NCBI GenBank assembly: GCA_947259195.1
Contig: CAMYLC010000172.1
Coordinates: forward strand, 1-64,000
DNA length: 64,000 nt
Direction: 5' to 3'
Source: Thermoanaerobaculia bacterium
Lineage (GTDB): Bacteria; Acidobacteriota; Thermoanaerobaculia; Multivoradales; JAHEKO01
Below are positions 1-9,500 of the stretch, piece after piece (the stretch's first letter is position 1; every line of letters begins with the position of its first letter). The notes under the pieces are model-generated. The model was not told the origin of the DNA and searched no databases. It saw only the letters and a list, made by a program, of their open reading frames with translations. The position numbers and the translations under genes are program-made.

Positions 1-101
1 AGCTGATCGCGCCGATCGCCATGGAAAAGGGCGTGCGATTCGCGATTCGTGAGGGCGGCCGAACGGTCGGCGCCGGCACCGTCACCGAAATCATCGAGTA
101 G
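1..101 (+). CDS. tuf: Elongation factor Tu, C-terminal end (partial)
   Basis: The open frame starting at base 3 runs to a TAG at 99-101. It encodes about 32 residues ending in [10 protein letters not shown], the usual C-terminus of bacterial EF-Tu, with the preceding [17 protein letters not shown] block of the third beta-barrel domain. EF-Tu delivers aminoacyl-tRNA to the ribosome. The gene is cut by the window edge. It lies 32 bp before rpsJ, the usual junction between the str and S10 operons, so co-transcription with the ribosomal cluster is plausible. Confidence 0.95.
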   Translation, partial: LIAPIAMEKGVRFAIREGGRTVGAGTVTEIIE

Positions 102-133
102 GTCGGAATCGAGTCTGTCGAAGGGAACTGGCC

Positions 134-451
134 ATGGTCAACGAAAAGATCCGCATTCGCCTCAAGGCGTACGACTATCGAATTCTCGATACCTCCACTG
201 GTGAGATCGTCGATACGGCGAGACGTACCGGTGCGCGCGTGGTGGGCCCGATCCCGCTGCCTACCCATATCGCCCGCTTCACGGTGAACCGGGGTCCGCA
301 CGTCGACAAGAAGTCGCGTGAGCAGTTCGAGATCCGGACGCATAAGCGACTGCTCGACATTTTCGAGCCCACCAGTCAGACCGTCGACGCACTCATGAAG
401 CTGGAGTTGCCAGCTGGTGTCGACGTGGAAATCAAGGCATTTGGCAAGTAG
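134..451 (+). CDS. rpsJ: 30S ribosomal protein S10
   Basis: This 105-aa protein has the complete S10 fold, including the conserved [25 protein letters not shown] segment and the C-terminal [10 protein letters not shown] strand. S10 sits in the 30S head and, as NusE, can also join transcription antitermination complexes. The ATG at 134 follows a GAAGGGA ribosome binding site. It is the first gene of the S10 operon, with rplC 20 bp downstream. Length is normal for the family (about 103). Confidence 0.98.
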   Translation: MVNEKIRIRLKAYDYRILDTSTGEIVDTARRTGARVVGPIPLPTHIARFTVNRGPHVDKKSREQFEIRTHKRLLDIFEPTSQTVDALMKLELPAGVDVEIKAFGK

Positions 452-471
452 GTTAGGAGAGGTCCGAAGTG

Positions 472-1101
472 ATGCAAGGCATCTTGGGTAGGAAACTGGG
501 AATGACGCAGATCTTTGCCGATGACGGGCTGGCGCACCCGGTCACCGTCATTCAGGCGGGGCCTTGTCTGGTCGTCCAGCGCAAGACCGCTGAGAAGGAT
601 GGCTATGAGGCGATCCAGCTCGGTCTGGTCGAGGAGCGGCCGGCTCGTCGTGTCACCAAGCCACAAACGGGTCATTTCGAGAAGGCCGGCGTGGCACCGA
701 TGCGGCGACTGGTCGAGTTCGACGTGGATGCCGAAGACGACTCGCAGGCTGGTGATCAGGTCAAGGTAGACATCTTCTCTGTGGACGAGTTCGTCGACGT
801 GGTCGGTACCAGTAGGGGAAAGGGCTTTCAGGGCGTGATCAAGCGCCATGGCTTCGGCGGTGGCAAAGCAACCCACGGGTCCATGTTCCACCGGGCTCCA
901 GGCTCGATCGGACAGGCGTCGGACCCATCCCGTGTCTTTCCGGGTACCAAGCTACCGGGGCAGACGGGCAACGTGCGGGTCACCAACAAGAACTTGCGGG
1001 TGGTGAAGATCGACGAGGAGAGGAATCTGCTCTATCTGAGGGGTGCGGTGCCTGGTCCGAAAAACGGATATGTGGCAGTCAAGCGAGCCAAGCGTGGCTA
1101 A
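472..1101 (+). CDS. rplC: 50S ribosomal protein L3
   Basis: The protein is 209 aa and starts MQGILGRKLGMTQIF, typical for bacterial L3, with the GKGFQGVIKRHGF and PGSIGQASDPSRVFPG motifs of the extended loop that reaches the peptidyl transferase centre. A GTG at 469 immediately precedes the ATG at 472. I chose the ATG because the AGGAGAGG site at 455-462 is better spaced from it and homologues begin there. It is the second gene of the S10 operon. Confidence 0.97.
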   Translation: MQGILGRKLGMTQIFADDGLAHPVTVIQAGPCLVVQRKTAEKDGYEAIQLGLVEERPARRVTKPQTGHFEKAGVAPMRRLVEFDVDAEDDSQAGDQVKVDIFSVDEFVDVVGTSRGKGFQGVIKRHGFGGGKATHGSMFHRAPGSIGQASDPSRVFPGTKLPGQTGNVRVTNKNLRVVKIDEERNLLYLRGAVPGPKNGYVAVKRAKRG

Positions 1102-1119
1102 GTGCGGTAGGGGGACTCG

Positions 1120-1743
1120 ATGAAGGTTGCAGTCAAGAATCTCGACAACAAGAAGGTCAGGGAGATCGAGCTTCCGGACGAGGTGTTTGGCTACCCGTAC
1201 AAGGAGCACCTCATTCATTCGGCGGTGCTTTCATACCTGGCGGCCCGGCGCAGCGGCACACACAAGACCAAGACCCGCAGAGAGGTAGCGGGGTCAGGAC
1301 GTAAGCCTTGGCGCCAGAAGGGAACAGGCCGGGCTCGCATCGGCGGAATACGTTCTCCACTCTGGCGAGGCGGCGGCACGGTCCACGGTCCTCAGCCGAG
1401 AAGTCATGCGGACAAGCTGAGTCCGCGCGAGAAGCGCAACGCGCTGAAGTCGGCTCTGTCGCGGAAACTGAAGGACGCCGAGATCCTGATTGTGGATCGG
1501 TTGGAAGTGGACACTCACAAGACCAAGGATCTCGCCGGCAAGCTGCAGGGCTTGGGAGTGTCGGGCAGAGCGCTGCTGGTGGACACCCATGGCAACGAGA
1601 ACCTGGCTTTGGCTGCTCGCAACAATCCGCAAGTCAAGACTGTCGACGCGCTGGCCGTCAACGTCTACGACGTCGTGGACAGAGCCCACATCGTGGTGTC
1701 GGAAGAAGCCTTGAACCGTATGCTGGAGGTCTTGTCCAAATGA
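1120..1743 (+). CDS. rplD: 50S ribosomal protein L4
   Basis: This is a 207-aa L4 (L4/L1e family), with the basic loop containing [18 protein letters not shown] that lines the exit tunnel, and a C-terminal globular part with [15 protein letters not shown]4 binds 23S rRNA. In some bacteria it also represses its own operon, but nothing in this window shows that here. Its TGA overlaps the start of rplW by 4 nt (ATGA), suggesting translational coupling. Confidence 0.97.
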   Translation: MKVAVKNLDNKKVREIELPDEVFGYPYKEHLIHSAVLSYLAARRSGTHKTKTRREVAGSGRKPWRQKGTGRARIGGIRSPLWRGGGTVHGPQPRSHADKLSPREKRNALKSALSRKLKDAEILIVDRLEVDTHKTKDLAGKLQGLGVSGRALLVDTHGNENLALAARNNPQVKTVDALAVNVYDVVDRAHIVVSEEALNRMLEVLSK

Positions 1744-2030
1744 GAGTCCAGGACGTAATCCGACGCCCATTGATCACCGAGAAGTCGACGTCGCAGAGGG
1801 ACGACACCAATACTGTCGCCTTCGAAGTGGATCGCAAGGCCAACAAGGTCGACGTCAAGCGGGCGGTAGAGTCGCAGTTCAAGGTCAAGGTGGCCGAGGT
1901 CCGCGTCGCCTCGATGCACGGCAAGGTTCGTCGGCAGGGCCGATTCGAAGGCCGGCGGCCTGACTGGAAGAAGGCATACGTCCGATTGGCGGAGGGTGAG
2001 AAGACCATCGAGTTTTTCGAGGGCGTATGA
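1740..2030 (+). CDS. rplW: 50S ribosomal protein L23
   Basis: The protein is 96 aa and starts [16 protein letters not shown], the standard L23 N-terminus. It contains the KVRRQGRFEGRRPDWKKAYV block of the rRNA-binding loop. L23 lies at the tunnel exit and docks trigger factor and SRP. The ATG at 1740 overlaps the rplD stop. The same frame stays open far upstream, but the family start and coupling support 1740. An unusually long 101-bp gap to rplB follows. Confidence 0.96.
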   Translation: MRVQDVIRRPLITEKSTSQRDDTNTVAFEVDRKANKVDVKRAVESQFKVKVAEVRVASMHGKVRRQGRFEGRRPDWKKAYVRLAEGEKTIEFFEGV

Positions 2031-2048
2031 CATCGGCGGCGTGAAGAG

Positions 2049-2086
2049 GTCGAGCTCAGGCATCGATCTCAAGCTAGCCGCTCGAC
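2049..2086 (+). promoter_or_regulatory. Possible mRNA stem-loop in the rplW-rplB gap
   Basis: GTCGAGC at 2049-2055 and GCTCGAC at 2080-2086 form a perfect 7-bp inverted repeat around a 24-nt loop, in the middle of a 101-bp gap in an operon where most gaps are under 60 bp. There is no T-tract, so it is not an obvious terminator. A role in mRNA processing or translation control of rplB is speculative. Confidence 0.3.
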
Positions 2087-2131
2087 TATCGGAACGCTGT
2101 CCGGACAAAGCAGCGAAAGGAACGAGTAGCC

Positions 2132-2959
2132 ATGGCAGTCAAACAACTCAAACCCACCAACCCGGCGAGCCGCGATCGTTCGGTCTCGACCTTCGAGGAG
2201 CTGACGACGAGCAAGCCGCACAAGCCGCTTGCCAAGGGCAAAAAACGGATTGGTGGGCGCAACAACAAGGGTCTGACTACGGTTCGGTTCCGCGGCGGCG
2301 GTCACAAGCGGCGCTACCGCGTGGTGGACTTCAAGCGGGACAAGCACGGCGTTCCCGCCACGGTCGCCACGGTCGAGTACGACCCGAATCGGACGGCTCA
2401 TATCGCCTTGCTGAGCTATGCCGATGGTGACAAGCGCTACATCCTCTGGCCCAATGGGCTGAAAGTGGGCGCGAAGGTGATCTCGGGGGAGGGTGCCCCG
2501 GTAAATCTGGGCAATGCGCTGCCCATTCAGCAGATCCCTGTTGGCACCATCATTCACAATGTCGAGCTCAAGATTGGCAAGGGTGGCCAGTTGGTGCGCA
2601 GCGCAGGCGGTGGGGCTCAGCTGATGGCAAAGGAAGGAAGGTATGCCCAGGTGAAGCTGCCTTCGGGTGAGGTGCGCAAGGTGCATCTGGGCTGCTACGC
2701 CACGATCGGTCAGGTCGGCAACCTGGATCATGGCAACATCTCTTCTGGTAAGGCGGGCCGAACTCGCTGGCAGGGACGTCGTCCTCACAACCGCGGCGTG
2801 ACCATGAATCCTGTCGATCACCCTATGGGTGGTGGAGAGGGCAAGAGCTCGGGTGGGCGTCACCCCTGCACTCCTTGGGGCTTCCCGACCAAGGGCTACA
2901 AGACCCGCAAGAACAAGCGCACCGACAACATGATCGTGCGGCGCCGCAAGCGCAAGTAA
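2132..2959 (+). CDS. rplB: 50S ribosomal protein L2
   Basis: This 275-aa L2 has the OB-like and SH3-like RNA-binding domains ([20 protein letters not shown] near the N-terminus) and the conserved [20 protein letters not shown] segment, whose histidine lies close to the peptidyl transferase centre. The ATG at 2132 follows a GAAAGGA site. It is fourth in the S10 operon order S10-L3-L4-L23-L2-S19. Length is normal for bacterial L2. Confidence 0.98.
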   Translation: MAVKQLKPTNPASRDRSVSTFEELTTSKPHKPLAKGKKRIGGRNNKGLTTVRFRGGGHKRRYRVVDFKRDKHGVPATVATVEYDPNRTAHIALLSYADGDKRYILWPNGLKVGAKVISGEGAPVNLGNALPIQQIPVGTIIHNVELKIGKGGQLVRSAGGGAQLMAKEGRYAQVKLPSGEVRKVHLGCYATIGQVGNLDHGNISSGKAGRTRWQGRRPHNRGVTMNPVDHPMGGGEGKSSGGRHPCTPWGFPTKGYKTRKNKRTDNMIVRRRKRK

Positions 2960-2974
2960 AGGTGGAGAAGCGAT

Positions 2975-3262
2975 ATGGCTCGATCTCTGAAGAAGGGTTA
3001 CTTCATCGACTATCACCTGGAGGACAAGGTGAAGGTGGCAGTCGGTACCAACGACCAACGCGTTATCAAGACATGGTCTCGCCGCTCGACGATTACGCCC
3101 GATATGGTGGGACGCACCATCGCGGTGCACAACGGCATCAAGTTCATCCCGGTCTTCGTCACCGAGAACATGGTCGGCCACAAGTTGGGCGAGTTCGCGA
3201 TGACCCGGACGTTTCGTGGTCACGGTGGCAAGAGAGTGGAGAAGATGGGTCGCCCCCGATAG
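2975..3262 (+). CDS. rpsS: 30S ribosomal protein S19
   Basis: The protein is 95 aa and starts [15 protein letters not shown]. It contains [22 protein letters not shown] and the C-terminal FRGHGGK, all diagnostic for S19. S19 pairs with S13 in the 30S head near the A-site tRNA. The start follows a GGTGGAG site. It lies 15 bp after rplB. Confidence 0.98.
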   Translation: MARSLKKGYFIDYHLEDKVKVAVGTNDQRVIKTWSRRSTITPDMVGRTIAVHNGIKFIPVFVTENMVGHKLGEFAMTRTFRGHGGKRVEKMGRPR

Positions 3263-3298
3263 GGTGCGACGCGAATGGATTCAAGAGGACCTTCAGCG

Positions 3299-3643
3299 AT
3301 GGAAGTTACAGCGCGACACAGGTACCTTCAGACCTCACCGCAGAAGGTGAGACTGGTGGCCGATCAGATTCGTGGCAAAGGCGTTCAAGACGCGGCCAAT
3401 ATTCTGGCGTTGAGCAAGAAGGGCGCAGCGCGACCTCTGCGCAAGTTGCTTCAATCGGCGATCGCCAATGCCGAGAACCTCGACGATCAGCTGGATGTGG
3501 ATCGGCTCTACGTCAAAGAGGTCTTCGTCGATGGTGGGCCGACGCTGAAGCGCATACGCCCTCAACCCATGGGTCGGGCGTTTCGCATTCTGAAGCGCCA
3601 GAGTCACGTGACGATCAGACTGGATACCCGGAAGGGTGAATAG
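3299..3643 (+). CDS. rplV: 50S ribosomal protein L22
   Basis: The product is 114 aa from the ATG at 3299: MEVTARHRYLQTSPQKVRLV, the canonical L22 N-terminus. The hairpin with QPMGRAFRILKRQSHVTI follows; it extends into the exit tunnel where macrolides act. An earlier in-frame ATG at 3275 would add 8 residues, but AAGAGGA at 3283-3289 is well placed for 3299 and homologues start there. rpsC is 24 bp downstream. Confidence 0.95.
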   Translation: MEVTARHRYLQTSPQKVRLVADQIRGKGVQDAANILALSKKGAARPLRKLLQSAIANAENLDDQLDVDRLYVKEVFVDGGPTLKRIRPQPMGRAFRILKRQSHVTIRLDTRKGE

Positions 3644-3667
3644 CGCGCGACGGTTAAGGAGACGATA

Positions 3668-4318
3668 GTGGGACAAAAAACTCACCCGTATGGGTTCCGG
3701 TTGGTTTACAACAAGTCTTGGAAGTCGCGTTGGTATGCCGACAAAGACTACGCCAGGCTGTTGCACGAAGATCTCGAACTGAGGGCTCGGCTGAAGGAGC
3801 GACTGTCGCACGCTGGTGTCAGCGAGATCGATATCGAGCGGGCGGCCGACAAGCTGCGAGTCACCATTTATACGTCGAGGCCGGGCATTATTATCGGCCG
3901 CAAAGGCGCCGAAGTCGACAAACTGCGCGACGATCTGATGAAGCATATGGGTCGCGAGGTGCATATCAACATCCAGGAGATCCAACGCCCCGAGCTGGAT
4001 GCCCAGTTGGTGGCTGAGAATCTCGCTGGTCAGCTGATTCGCAGGGTGGCCTTTCGTCGGGCGATGAAAAAGCAGATGGAGTCGGCATTCCGATTCGGTG
4101 CCAAGGGTTTCAAGATCATGGTATCGGGGCGACTCGGAGGCAACGAGATCGCACGTACGGAGTGGTACCAGGAAGGTCGCCTGCCGCTCCACACCCTGAA
4201 GGCGGAGATCGACTACGGCTTCGCTGAGTCGCGCACGACCTACGGAGTGATCGGTTGCAAGGTGTGGATCTACAAAGGCGACCTGCTGCGGGAGAAAGCC
4301 CGCCGCGCGGCAATCTGA
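3668..4318 (+). CDS. rpsC: 30S ribosomal protein S3
   Basis: This 216-aa S3 begins at a GTG ([13 protein letters not shown]), preceded by AAGGAG. The KH domain carries [19 protein letters not shown], and the C-terminal domain has [21 protein letters not shown]3 lies at the mRNA entry channel and contributes helicase activity. It is at the short end of the family, since many S3 proteins have a longer tail. It sits in standard position between L22 and L16. Confidence 0.97.
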   Translation: MGQKTHPYGFRLVYNKSWKSRWYADKDYARLLHEDLELRARLKERLSHAGVSEIDIERAADKLRVTIYTSRPGIIIGRKGAEVDKLRDDLMKHMGREVHINIQEIQRPELDAQLVAENLAGQLIRRVAFRRAMKKQMESAFRFGAKGFKIMVSGRLGGNEIARTEWYQEGRLPLHTLKAEIDYGFAESRTTYGVIGCKVWIYKGDLLREKARRAAI

Positions 4319-4339
4319 TCCTACCGAGGAGTCAAGATC

Positions 4340-4759
4340 ATGTTGATGCCCAAGAAGGTCAAGTACAGGAAGAAGCAGCGCGGCCGGCGTCGTGGCCGGG
4401 CGAAGGGTGGGGACTACATCGCTTTTGGTGACCATGCCCTGCAGGCGACGGAAGCAGGCTGGGTGAGCTCGCGGCAAATCGAGTCTGCCCGAATTGCGAT
4501 TGCGCGAGGGGTGAAGCGTGGCGGGAAGATCTGGATCCGAGTTTTTCCGGACAAGCCAATCACCAAGAAGCCCCTCGAAACGCGAATGGGTAAGGGTAAG
4601 GGCAATCCGGAGGGCTGGGTAGCCGTTGTCAAGCCGGGTCGCATTCTGTTCGAGGTCGAAGGTGTCGATCCCGAAGTTACCAAGAGAGCGATCGAGCTGG
4701 CTTCGTTCAAATTCGGCATCAAGACGCGATACATCTCGCGCGAGCAGACGGCCTGGTGA
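4340..4759 (+). CDS. rplP: 50S ribosomal protein L16
   Basis: The protein is 139 aa with the L16 start [19 protein letters not shown] and [19 protein letters not shown], the loop near the A-site tRNA. The GAGGAG at 4326-4331 favours the ATG at 4340. An ATG two codons later (4346) is an alternative start matching many homologues. It is followed by rpmC after 8 bp. Confidence 0.96.
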   Translation: MLMPKKVKYRKKQRGRRRGRAKGGDYIAFGDHALQATEAGWVSSRQIESARIAIARGVKRGGKIWIRVFPDKPITKKPLETRMGKGKGNPEGWVAVVKPGRILFEVEGVDPEVTKRAIELASFKFGIKTRYISREQTAW

Positions 4760-4767
4760 GGTGAGTG

Positions 4768-4956
4768 ATGAAGGCTTCGGAGATGAGAGAGCAGACTGTT
4801 GAAGAGCTGCGGGATCGGGAGAAAGAGCTGGCTGAAAAGCTCTTCGCCTTGAGACTGCAGAGGGTGACGGGCCAGTTGGAGAGCCCGGCGAAAATGCGCC
4901 AGGCGAAGCGAGATCTGGCTCGAGTTCTGACGGTCCTTCGTGAGAAGCGGGACTAG
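4768..4956 (+). CDS. rpmC: 50S ribosomal protein L29
   Basis: This is a 62-aa two-helix L29 (ELRDREKELAEKLFALRLQ, then LARVLTVLREK). L29 lies at the tunnel exit beside L23. I chose the ATG at 4768 over the GTG at 4765. A GAGGTG at 4758-4763 serves as the binding site and overlaps the rplP stop region, so the two genes are probably coupled. Confidence 0.95.
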   Translation: MKASEMREQTVEELRDREKELAEKLFALRLQRVTGQLESPAKMRQAKRDLARVLTVLREKRD

Positions 4957-4985
4957 ACGAAGGAATTTTTCGGGGAGCTAAGGTG

Positions 4986-5267
4986 ATGTCGGAGCATACA
5001 GCGCCAGCCAGCCGTGGGCGGCAACAGGTAAAAGTCGGCACAGTGGTCAAAGACCAGATGGACAAAACCGTCGTGGTCGCTGTTACCAACACGGTGATGC
5101 ACCGTCTTTACCGTCGCTACCTAAAGCGAACGTCGAAGTTTTTTGCCCATGACGAGAACAACGAGTGCCGCCTGGGCGACCGCGTTCAGATCGTCTCCAG
5201 TCGACCTCTGTCGAAACAGAAGCGTTGGCGGGTCAAGGAGATCCTGAAGAGGGCGGAGGGTAGCTGA
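4986..5267 (+). CDS. rpsQ: 30S ribosomal protein S17
   Basis: The product is a 93-aa OB-fold S17 with [16 protein letters not shown] and the [18 protein letters not shown]-terminal strand. It has a short extra N-terminal stretch (about 13 residues, Ser/Ala/Arg-rich) before the family core. The ATG at 4986 is preferred to the GTG at 4983, and a GGGGAG site lies upstream. rplN begins only 2 bp after its stop. Confidence 0.95.
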   Translation: MSEHTAPASRGRQQVKVGTVVKDQMDKTVVVAVTNTVMHRLYRRYLKRTSKFFAHDENNECRLGDRVQIVSSRPLSKQKRWRVKEILKRAEGS

Positions 5268-5269
5268 CA

Positions 5270-5638
5270 ATGATTCAGATGGGCACAGTTTTGGATGTGG
5301 CAGACAACTCCGGCGCTCGGAAGATCGCGTGTATTCACATGCGAGGCGGGTCCTCAGGTCGGTACGGAGGGCTCGGTGACTTGATCACCGCGTCGGTGAA
5401 GGAAGCGACCCCAGAAGGAACCGTCAAGAAGGGGCAGGTCGTCAAGGCGGTCATTGTCCGAACGCGACGGGCCTACCGGCGCAAGGATGGAAGCCATATA
5501 CGCTTCGATTCCAATTCGGCGGTGCTGGTGACCGACACGGGTGAGCCGGTTGGTACTCGTGTTTTCGGGCCGGTGGCTCGCGAGTTGCGTGAGAAGCGCT
5601 TTATGAAGATCGTGTCATTGGCGCCGGAGGTGCTGTAG
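5270..5638 (+). CDS. rplN: 50S ribosomal protein L14
   Basis: The protein is 122 aa with the standard start ([18 protein letters not shown]) and [20 protein letters not shown], ending near [11 protein letters not shown]14 forms inter-subunit bridge contacts and is the RsfS silencing-factor site. Length matches the family exactly (122). It lies 2 bp after rpsQ, which implies coupling. Confidence 0.98.
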   Translation: MIQMGTVLDVADNSGARKIACIHMRGGSSGRYGGLGDLITASVKEATPEGTVKKGQVVKAVIVRTRRAYRRKDGSHIRFDSNSAVLVTDTGEPVGTRVFGPVARELREKRFMKIVSLAPEVL

Positions 5639-5696
5639 CACACTCGATGGACTCGTAGCGGGTCGATCTCGAAGGTTCAGGTAGCGGAGCAGAGAG

Positions 5697-6020
5697 ATGC
5701 ACAAGGTCAAGATCAAGAAAAACGACGAAGTAGTGGTGATTCTGGGGCGGGATCGTGGCGTCAAGGGGCGAGTGCTGAGGGTCTTCCCCGGCGATGCGAC
5801 TGCCATTGTCGAGCGCGCCAACATGATCAAGCGCCATACACGACCGAACCCGAACAAGCAGATTCAGGGCGGCATCGTGGAACGAGAAGCTCCGATCCGA
5901 CTGTCAAACCTGAAATTGATCTGCCCCGAGTGCGGCAAGGCGACCCGAATCGGGCGGAAGCGATTGGCCGATGGCAGTGGGGTGCGGGTGTGCAAGGCCT
6001 GCGACGCCACCTTCAATTGA
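5697..6020 (+). CDS. rplX: 50S ribosomal protein L24 (zinc-ribbon form)
   Basis: This 107-aa L24 has an N-terminal KOW motif (DEVVVILGRDRGVKGRVLRV) and IQGGIVEREAPIRLSNL. The C-terminal part has four cysteines in two CxxC pairs (C76, C79, C99, C102), the zinc-ribbon version of L24 seen in, for example, Thermus and absent from E. coli. L24 is an early assembly initiator of the 50S subunit. Confidence 0.96.
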   Translation: MHKVKIKKNDEVVVILGRDRGVKGRVLRVFPGDATAIVERANMIKRHTRPNPNKQIQGGIVEREAPIRLSNLKLICPECGKATRIGRKRLADGSGVRVCKACDATFN

Positions 6021-6040
6021 GCTGAGAGGACGAAAGTCAG

Positions 6041-6673
6041 ATGGCTAGCAAGAAAGACGCGAAGGCTCCCGCCAAAGCGACCGCTGGTGCGCAGACTGGT
6101 AACGGCTACGTTCCCCGGCTGAAGACTCGATACTCGCAAGAGATCGTCGAGAAGCTGAGTGGCGAGTTCGGTATCGAGAACGTCATGGCCGTGCCGCGTC
6201 TCGAGAAGATCGTTCTCAATATGGGCCTCGGGGAGGCGACCCAGAACATCAAGATTCTCGATGCGGCGGTCGAAGAGTTGGCGCAGGTTGCAGGCCAACA
6301 GCCGACCATCACTCGGGCCAAGAAGTCGATCGCCGCCTTCAAGGTGCGCGAGGGAATGCCCATCGGCTGCCGGGTGACACTGCGGGGAAATTTCATGTGG
6401 AATTTCCTGGATCGTCTGATCGCAACTGCCTTGCCTCGGGTGCGGGACTTCCGCGGGGTGCCCAACGGCAGCTTCGATGGTCGTGGCAACTACACTCTGG
6501 GTGTCCGAGATCACTTGATCTTCCCCGACCTCGACTACGACAAGGTGGATCGATCCAAGGGTCTCAATATCACGATCGTGACCAGCGCCAAGAACGACGA
6601 GCAGGCTTTCTATCTGCTGCGTGAGCTGGGAATGCCCTTTGCTCTCAGCCGATCCGGCGCTGCTGCTGAATAG
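6041..6673 (+). CDS. rplE: 50S ribosomal protein L5
   Basis: The product is a 210-aa L5 that binds 5S rRNA and contacts P-site tRNA. The core begins at [15 protein letters not shown] and includes [14 protein letters not shown] and [12 protein letters not shown]. About 24 lysine/alanine-rich residues precede it ([20 protein letters not shown]), longer than the usual 180-aa form. A GAGAGGA site precedes the ATG at 6041, supporting the extended start. Confidence 0.96.
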   Translation: MASKKDAKAPAKATAGAQTGNGYVPRLKTRYSQEIVEKLSGEFGIENVMAVPRLEKIVLNMGLGEATQNIKILDAAVEELAQVAGQQPTITRAKKSIAAFKVREGMPIGCRVTLRGNFMWNFLDRLIATALPRVRDFRGVPNGSFDGRGNYTLGVRDHLIFPDLDYDKVDRSKGLNITIVTSAKNDEQAFYLLRELGMPFALSRSGAAAE

Positions 6674-6691
6674 ACTTCAAGGAGATTGAAC

Positions 6692-6877
6692 GTGGCAACC
6701 ACCGCCAAAATAGCCAAGAACTTGAAACAGCCGAAGTACGCCGTCAGGCATCGGAATCGCTGTCAGCGCTGTGGGCGCCCACGCGGTTATCTGCGCAAAT
6801 TCGGCCTATGCCGAATCTGCTTTCGCAATTTGGCCCTGCAGGGTTACCTGCCGGGAGTTATCAAGGCCAGCTGGTAG
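6692..6877 (+). CDS. rpsN: 30S ribosomal protein S14, zinc-binding short form
   Basis: The protein is 61 aa from a GTG at 6692. AAGGAG at 6679-6684 is 7 nt upstream, which excludes the TTG at 6686. It has the type-Z S14 zinc motif C24-x2-C27 and C40-x2-C43 with [20 protein letters not shown]. This short form replaces the ~100-aa zinc-free paralogue found in some bacteria. It lies between L5 and S8, as usual in the spc operon. Confidence 0.96.
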   Translation: MATTAKIAKNLKQPKYAVRHRNRCQRCGRPRGYLRKFGLCRICFRNLALQGYLPGVIKASW

Positions 6878-6934
6878 GGACTCGCTCGAGCGCATGAGAA
6901 GTCACGAGAGACAGGGGCCAGTGGAGGAATCACC

Positions 6935-7336
6935 ATGACGATGACCGATCCAGTGGCAGATCTGCTGAGTCGGATCCGCACCGCATACATGGCGAAGCAC
7001 GATCGCCTGGATGTACCGGCATCGAAGCTCAAGCTCGAGGTCTGCCGGATACTCAAAGAGCAGGGATATGTCGAGTCGTTCCAGGAGCTCGACGGCGATC
7101 CGGTAAAGAAGCAGTTGCGCGTCTATTTGCGCTATACCCCCGACGGCGAACCCTTGATTCGAAGCATCAAGCGGATCAGCAAGCCGGGGCGACGCGTCTA
7201 TAAGGGTGCCGAAGAGATCCGTCCTGTCCTGAACGGGCTGGGCGTCGGAATCATCTCGACTTCATTGGGACTGCTGACCGACTCACAGGCGCGACAGCGT
7301 CGCGTCGGAGGCGAGGTCCTTTGTGAGGTCTGGTAG
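6935..7336 (+). CDS. rpsH: 30S ribosomal protein S8
   Basis: This 133-aa S8 starts MTMTDPVADLLSRIRTAY and has the conserved C-terminal block GLGVGIISTSLGLLTDSQAR. S8 binds the central domain of 16S rRNA. In E. coli it represses the spc operon by binding near rplE; no such site was confirmed here. A GTGGAGG site precedes the ATG at 6935. Confidence 0.97.
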   Translation: MTMTDPVADLLSRIRTAYMAKHDRLDVPASKLKLEVCRILKEQGYVESFQELDGDPVKKQLRVYLRYTPDGEPLIRSIKRISKPGRRVYKGAEEIRPVLNGLGVGIISTSLGLLTDSQARQRRVGGEVLCEVW

Positions 7337-7348
7337 GAGGCCGGTATC

Positions 7349-7894
7349 ATGTCGCGTGTAGGAAAAGAGCCCATCGCGATCCCCCAAGGCGTCAAAGTGA
7401 CGCTCGAGGATCAAGTTTTCGTGGCCGAAGGCCCCAAGGGTAAGGTGTGCCAATCGATGCTGACGGGGATTCCGGTGGAGATCGAAGATGGAGTCGTGAA
7501 AGTGACCCGGGACGATGACAGCGGCGATTTGCGCTCCAAACATGGGCTGATGAGAGCCCTGCTGGCCAATGCCGTGCACGGAGCTGCGGAAGGTTTCAGC
7601 AAGCAACTGGAGATCCACGGCGTTGGCTATCGCGCCTCGCTCAAAGGCAGCGAGATCCACTTGGCGCTGGGTTTTTCACACCCAGTGGTCTTTCAGGTGC
7701 CCGTAGGGATCGAGGTCCAGGTCGACGAGAAGGCGGGCAAGATCATGGTCAGCGGTGCCGACCGCCAGCAGGTTGGTCAGGTGGCGGCGAACATTCGACG
7801 GCTGCGCAAGCCCGAGCCCTACAAAGGCAAGGGTATTCGCTATTCGGACGAAGTGGTGCGTCGCAAGGTCGGCAAAGCTGGTGCCGCCAAGTAG
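7349..7894 (+). CDS. rplF: 50S ribosomal protein L6
   Basis: The product is a 181-aa L6 with two repeated alpha/beta domains. It starts [17 protein letters not shown] and ends with the [16 protein letters not shown] signature near the sarcin-ricin loop contact. It lies 12 bp after rpsH and 19 bp before rplR, in spc operon order. Confidence 0.97.
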   Translation: MSRVGKEPIAIPQGVKVTLEDQVFVAEGPKGKVCQSMLTGIPVEIEDGVVKVTRDDDSGDLRSKHGLMRALLANAVHGAAEGFSKQLEIHGVGYRASLKGSEIHLALGFSHPVVFQVPVGIEVQVDEKAGKIMVSGADRQQVGQVAANIRRLRKPEPYKGKGIRYSDEVVRRKVGKAGAAK

Positions 7895-7913
7895 AGAGAG
7901 CCGAGGAGAGATC

Positions 7914-8285
7914 ATGGATAAGGCACAGGAAAAGCGCTTGCGTCGGAAACGGGCCCACAGGCGGGTTCGCAAATCGGTGCAGGGATCGACCGATCGCCCC
8001 CGGCTGGCGGTGTACAAGAGTCTGAAATTCGTTTACGCGCAGGTCATCGACGATCTGCAGGGAGTTACCCTGGTGCAGGCCAACTCGGGAGAGCCCGAGA
8101 TCCTGAAGAAGCTCGAGGGTGGCAGCAAGTCCAAGGCGGCGGCACGGAAAGTGGGCGAGGCGCTGGGTGAGCGTGCCAAAGCCAAAGGTATCGAAGCCGT
8201 GGTCTTCGACCGGGGTGGCTACATCTTTCACGGCAGGGTCAAGGAAGTGGCGGAAGGTGCGCGCTCCAAGGGCCTGGATTTCTAG
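7914..8285 (+). CDS. rplR: 50S ribosomal protein L18
   Basis: The protein is 123 aa from the ATG at 7914: an Arg/Lys-rich N-terminal tail, the [20 protein letters not shown] core strand and the C-terminal [20 protein letters not shown] block. L18 binds 5S rRNA together with L5. The frame is open further upstream, but GAGGAGAG directly before 7914 and family length fix the start. Confidence 0.96.
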   Translation: MDKAQEKRLRRKRAHRRVRKSVQGSTDRPRLAVYKSLKFVYAQVIDDLQGVTLVQANSGEPEILKKLEGGSKSKAAARKVGEALGERAKAKGIEAVVFDRGGYIFHGRVKEVAEGARSKGLDF

Positions 8286-8328
8286 CTCGGAAGCAGTCTG
8301 CTGATAGGCGAAGTGGAGGAGAATCAAG

Positions 8329-8853
8329 TTGGCTAGAGACTTTAACAGCGAGCCCGAGTTTTTCGAGCAGGTCATCGATATCAATCGGGTGACGAAGGTC
8401 GTCAAGGGTGGCAAGAACTTCTCCTTCACGGCACTGGTGGTAATTGGCGATGGGAATGGCCGGGTTGGATTTGGCTCCGGTAAGGCCAAAGAAGTGCCCA
8501 GTGCCATTCGCAAGGGAATCGATATCGCCAAGAAGAACCTCTTCAAGTTCCCGATGCGGGGCACTACAGTGCCGCATGAGGTGATGGGACGCTTTGGCGC
8601 CAGCCGAGTGCTCCTCAAGCCAGCTTCCGAGGGGACCGGAGTCATCGCCGGAGGTGCCGTCAGGGCGGTGGTGGAGAGCGCTGGATATCAGGACATCCTC
8701 ACCAAGTCGCTGGGGTCGAAGAATCCCAACAACGTGGTGAAGGCGACCATGGACGGCCTGGCACAGCTGCGTAGCGAGAACGAGGTGCGTCGGCTTCGCG
8801 GTCTTGAAGAGCTCGAGCCGGCAGCAGAGAAGGTCCAGGAAAAAGACAACTAG
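8329..8853 (+). CDS. rpsE: 30S ribosomal protein S5
   Basis: This 174-aa S5 begins at a TTG ([11 protein letters not shown]) after a GTGGAGGAG site. It has the double-stranded-RNA-binding-like domain ([37 protein letters not shown]) and the C-terminal domain with [13 protein letters not shown]5 helps set decoding accuracy and mRNA entry. The TTG start may moderate translation. Confidence 0.96.
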   Translation: MARDFNSEPEFFEQVIDINRVTKVVKGGKNFSFTALVVIGDGNGRVGFGSGKAKEVPSAIRKGIDIAKKNLFKFPMRGTTVPHEVMGRFGASRVLLKPASEGTGVIAGGAVRAVVESAGYQDILTKSLGSKNPNNVVKATMDGLAQLRSENEVRRLRGLEELEPAAEKVQEKDN

Positions 8854-8871
8854 CAGAGTCGGGGAAGAGCC

Positions 8872-9066
8872 ATGGCGAAGCAGAACATGCTGAAAATACG
8901 ACAGACAAGGAGCCCGATTGGGCGTCCGAAGAATCAGCACGAGGTGCTCAGAAGCCTCGGTCTGAGACGCATCCGGCATGAGGTCTTGCGGCCCGATACC
9001 CCGGCAGTCAGGGGAATGGTGGCCAAAATCCCTCACCTGGCGGAGATCGTGGAGGAATCGTCATGA
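8872..9066 (+). CDS. rpmD: 50S ribosomal protein L30
   Basis: The protein is 64 aa with the L30 signature ([20 protein letters not shown], then [10 protein letters not shown] and the terminal [17 protein letters not shown]). Its stop overlaps the rplO start by 4 nt (ATGA). Length is normal for the family (about 60). Confidence 0.96.
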   Translation: MAKQNMLKIRQTRSPIGRPKNQHEVLRSLGLRRIRHEVLRPDTPAVRGMVAKIPHLAEIVEESS

Positions 9067-9500
9067 AGTTGCATGACCTGTCGCCAGCCAAAGGCTCCAA
9101 ACGTCCCAAGAAGCGAATTGGGCGCGGTCCCGGATCGGGGCACGGCAAGACCGCCGGCCGAGGACACAAGGGGCAGCGATCGCGCTCCGGTTTCAGTCAG
9201 CGAGCCGGTTTCGAAGGCGGTCAGATGCCGTTGGTGCGGAGAGTTCCCAAGCGCGGGTTCACCAATATCTTCAGGACGGAATATCAGGTGGTCAACATCG
9301 CTCGCCTTGCCGACTTCGAAGGTGAGGTGAATCCCGAGAGCCTGGTGGAACGGGGAGTTGTCCGCTCGGGCAAGCCGGTCAAGGTCCTGGGGAACGGCGA
9401 GATTTCGACCGCCCTCAAGGTGAAGGCCCACAAGTTCAGTGCCACTGCCCGCGCCAAGATCGAGGCTGCAGGCGGCAGCTGCGAGGTGCTTGAATCGTGA
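9063..9500 (+). CDS. rplO: 50S ribosomal protein L15
   Basis: The product is a 145-aa L15 with the glycine-rich basic N-terminal extension ([19 protein letters not shown]) and the [17 protein letters not shown] motif. L15 is a late assembly protein of the 50S. It overlaps rpmD by 4 nt upstream and secY by 4 nt downstream (GTGA), so the three are translationally linked. Confidence 0.97.
   Translation: MKLHDLSPAKGSKRPKKRIGRGPGSGHGKTAGRGHKGQRSRSGFSQRAGFEGGQMPLVRRVPKRGFTNIFRTEYQVVNIARLADFEGEVNPESLVERGVVRSGKPVKVLGNGEISTALKVKAHKFSATARAKIEAAGGSCEVLES

Noticed and set aside
3335..5092. 585-aa open frame on the minus strand
   Set aside because: It lies wholly opposite rplV, rpsC, rplP, rpmC and rpsQ, has no recognisable domain, and is a GC-bias shadow.
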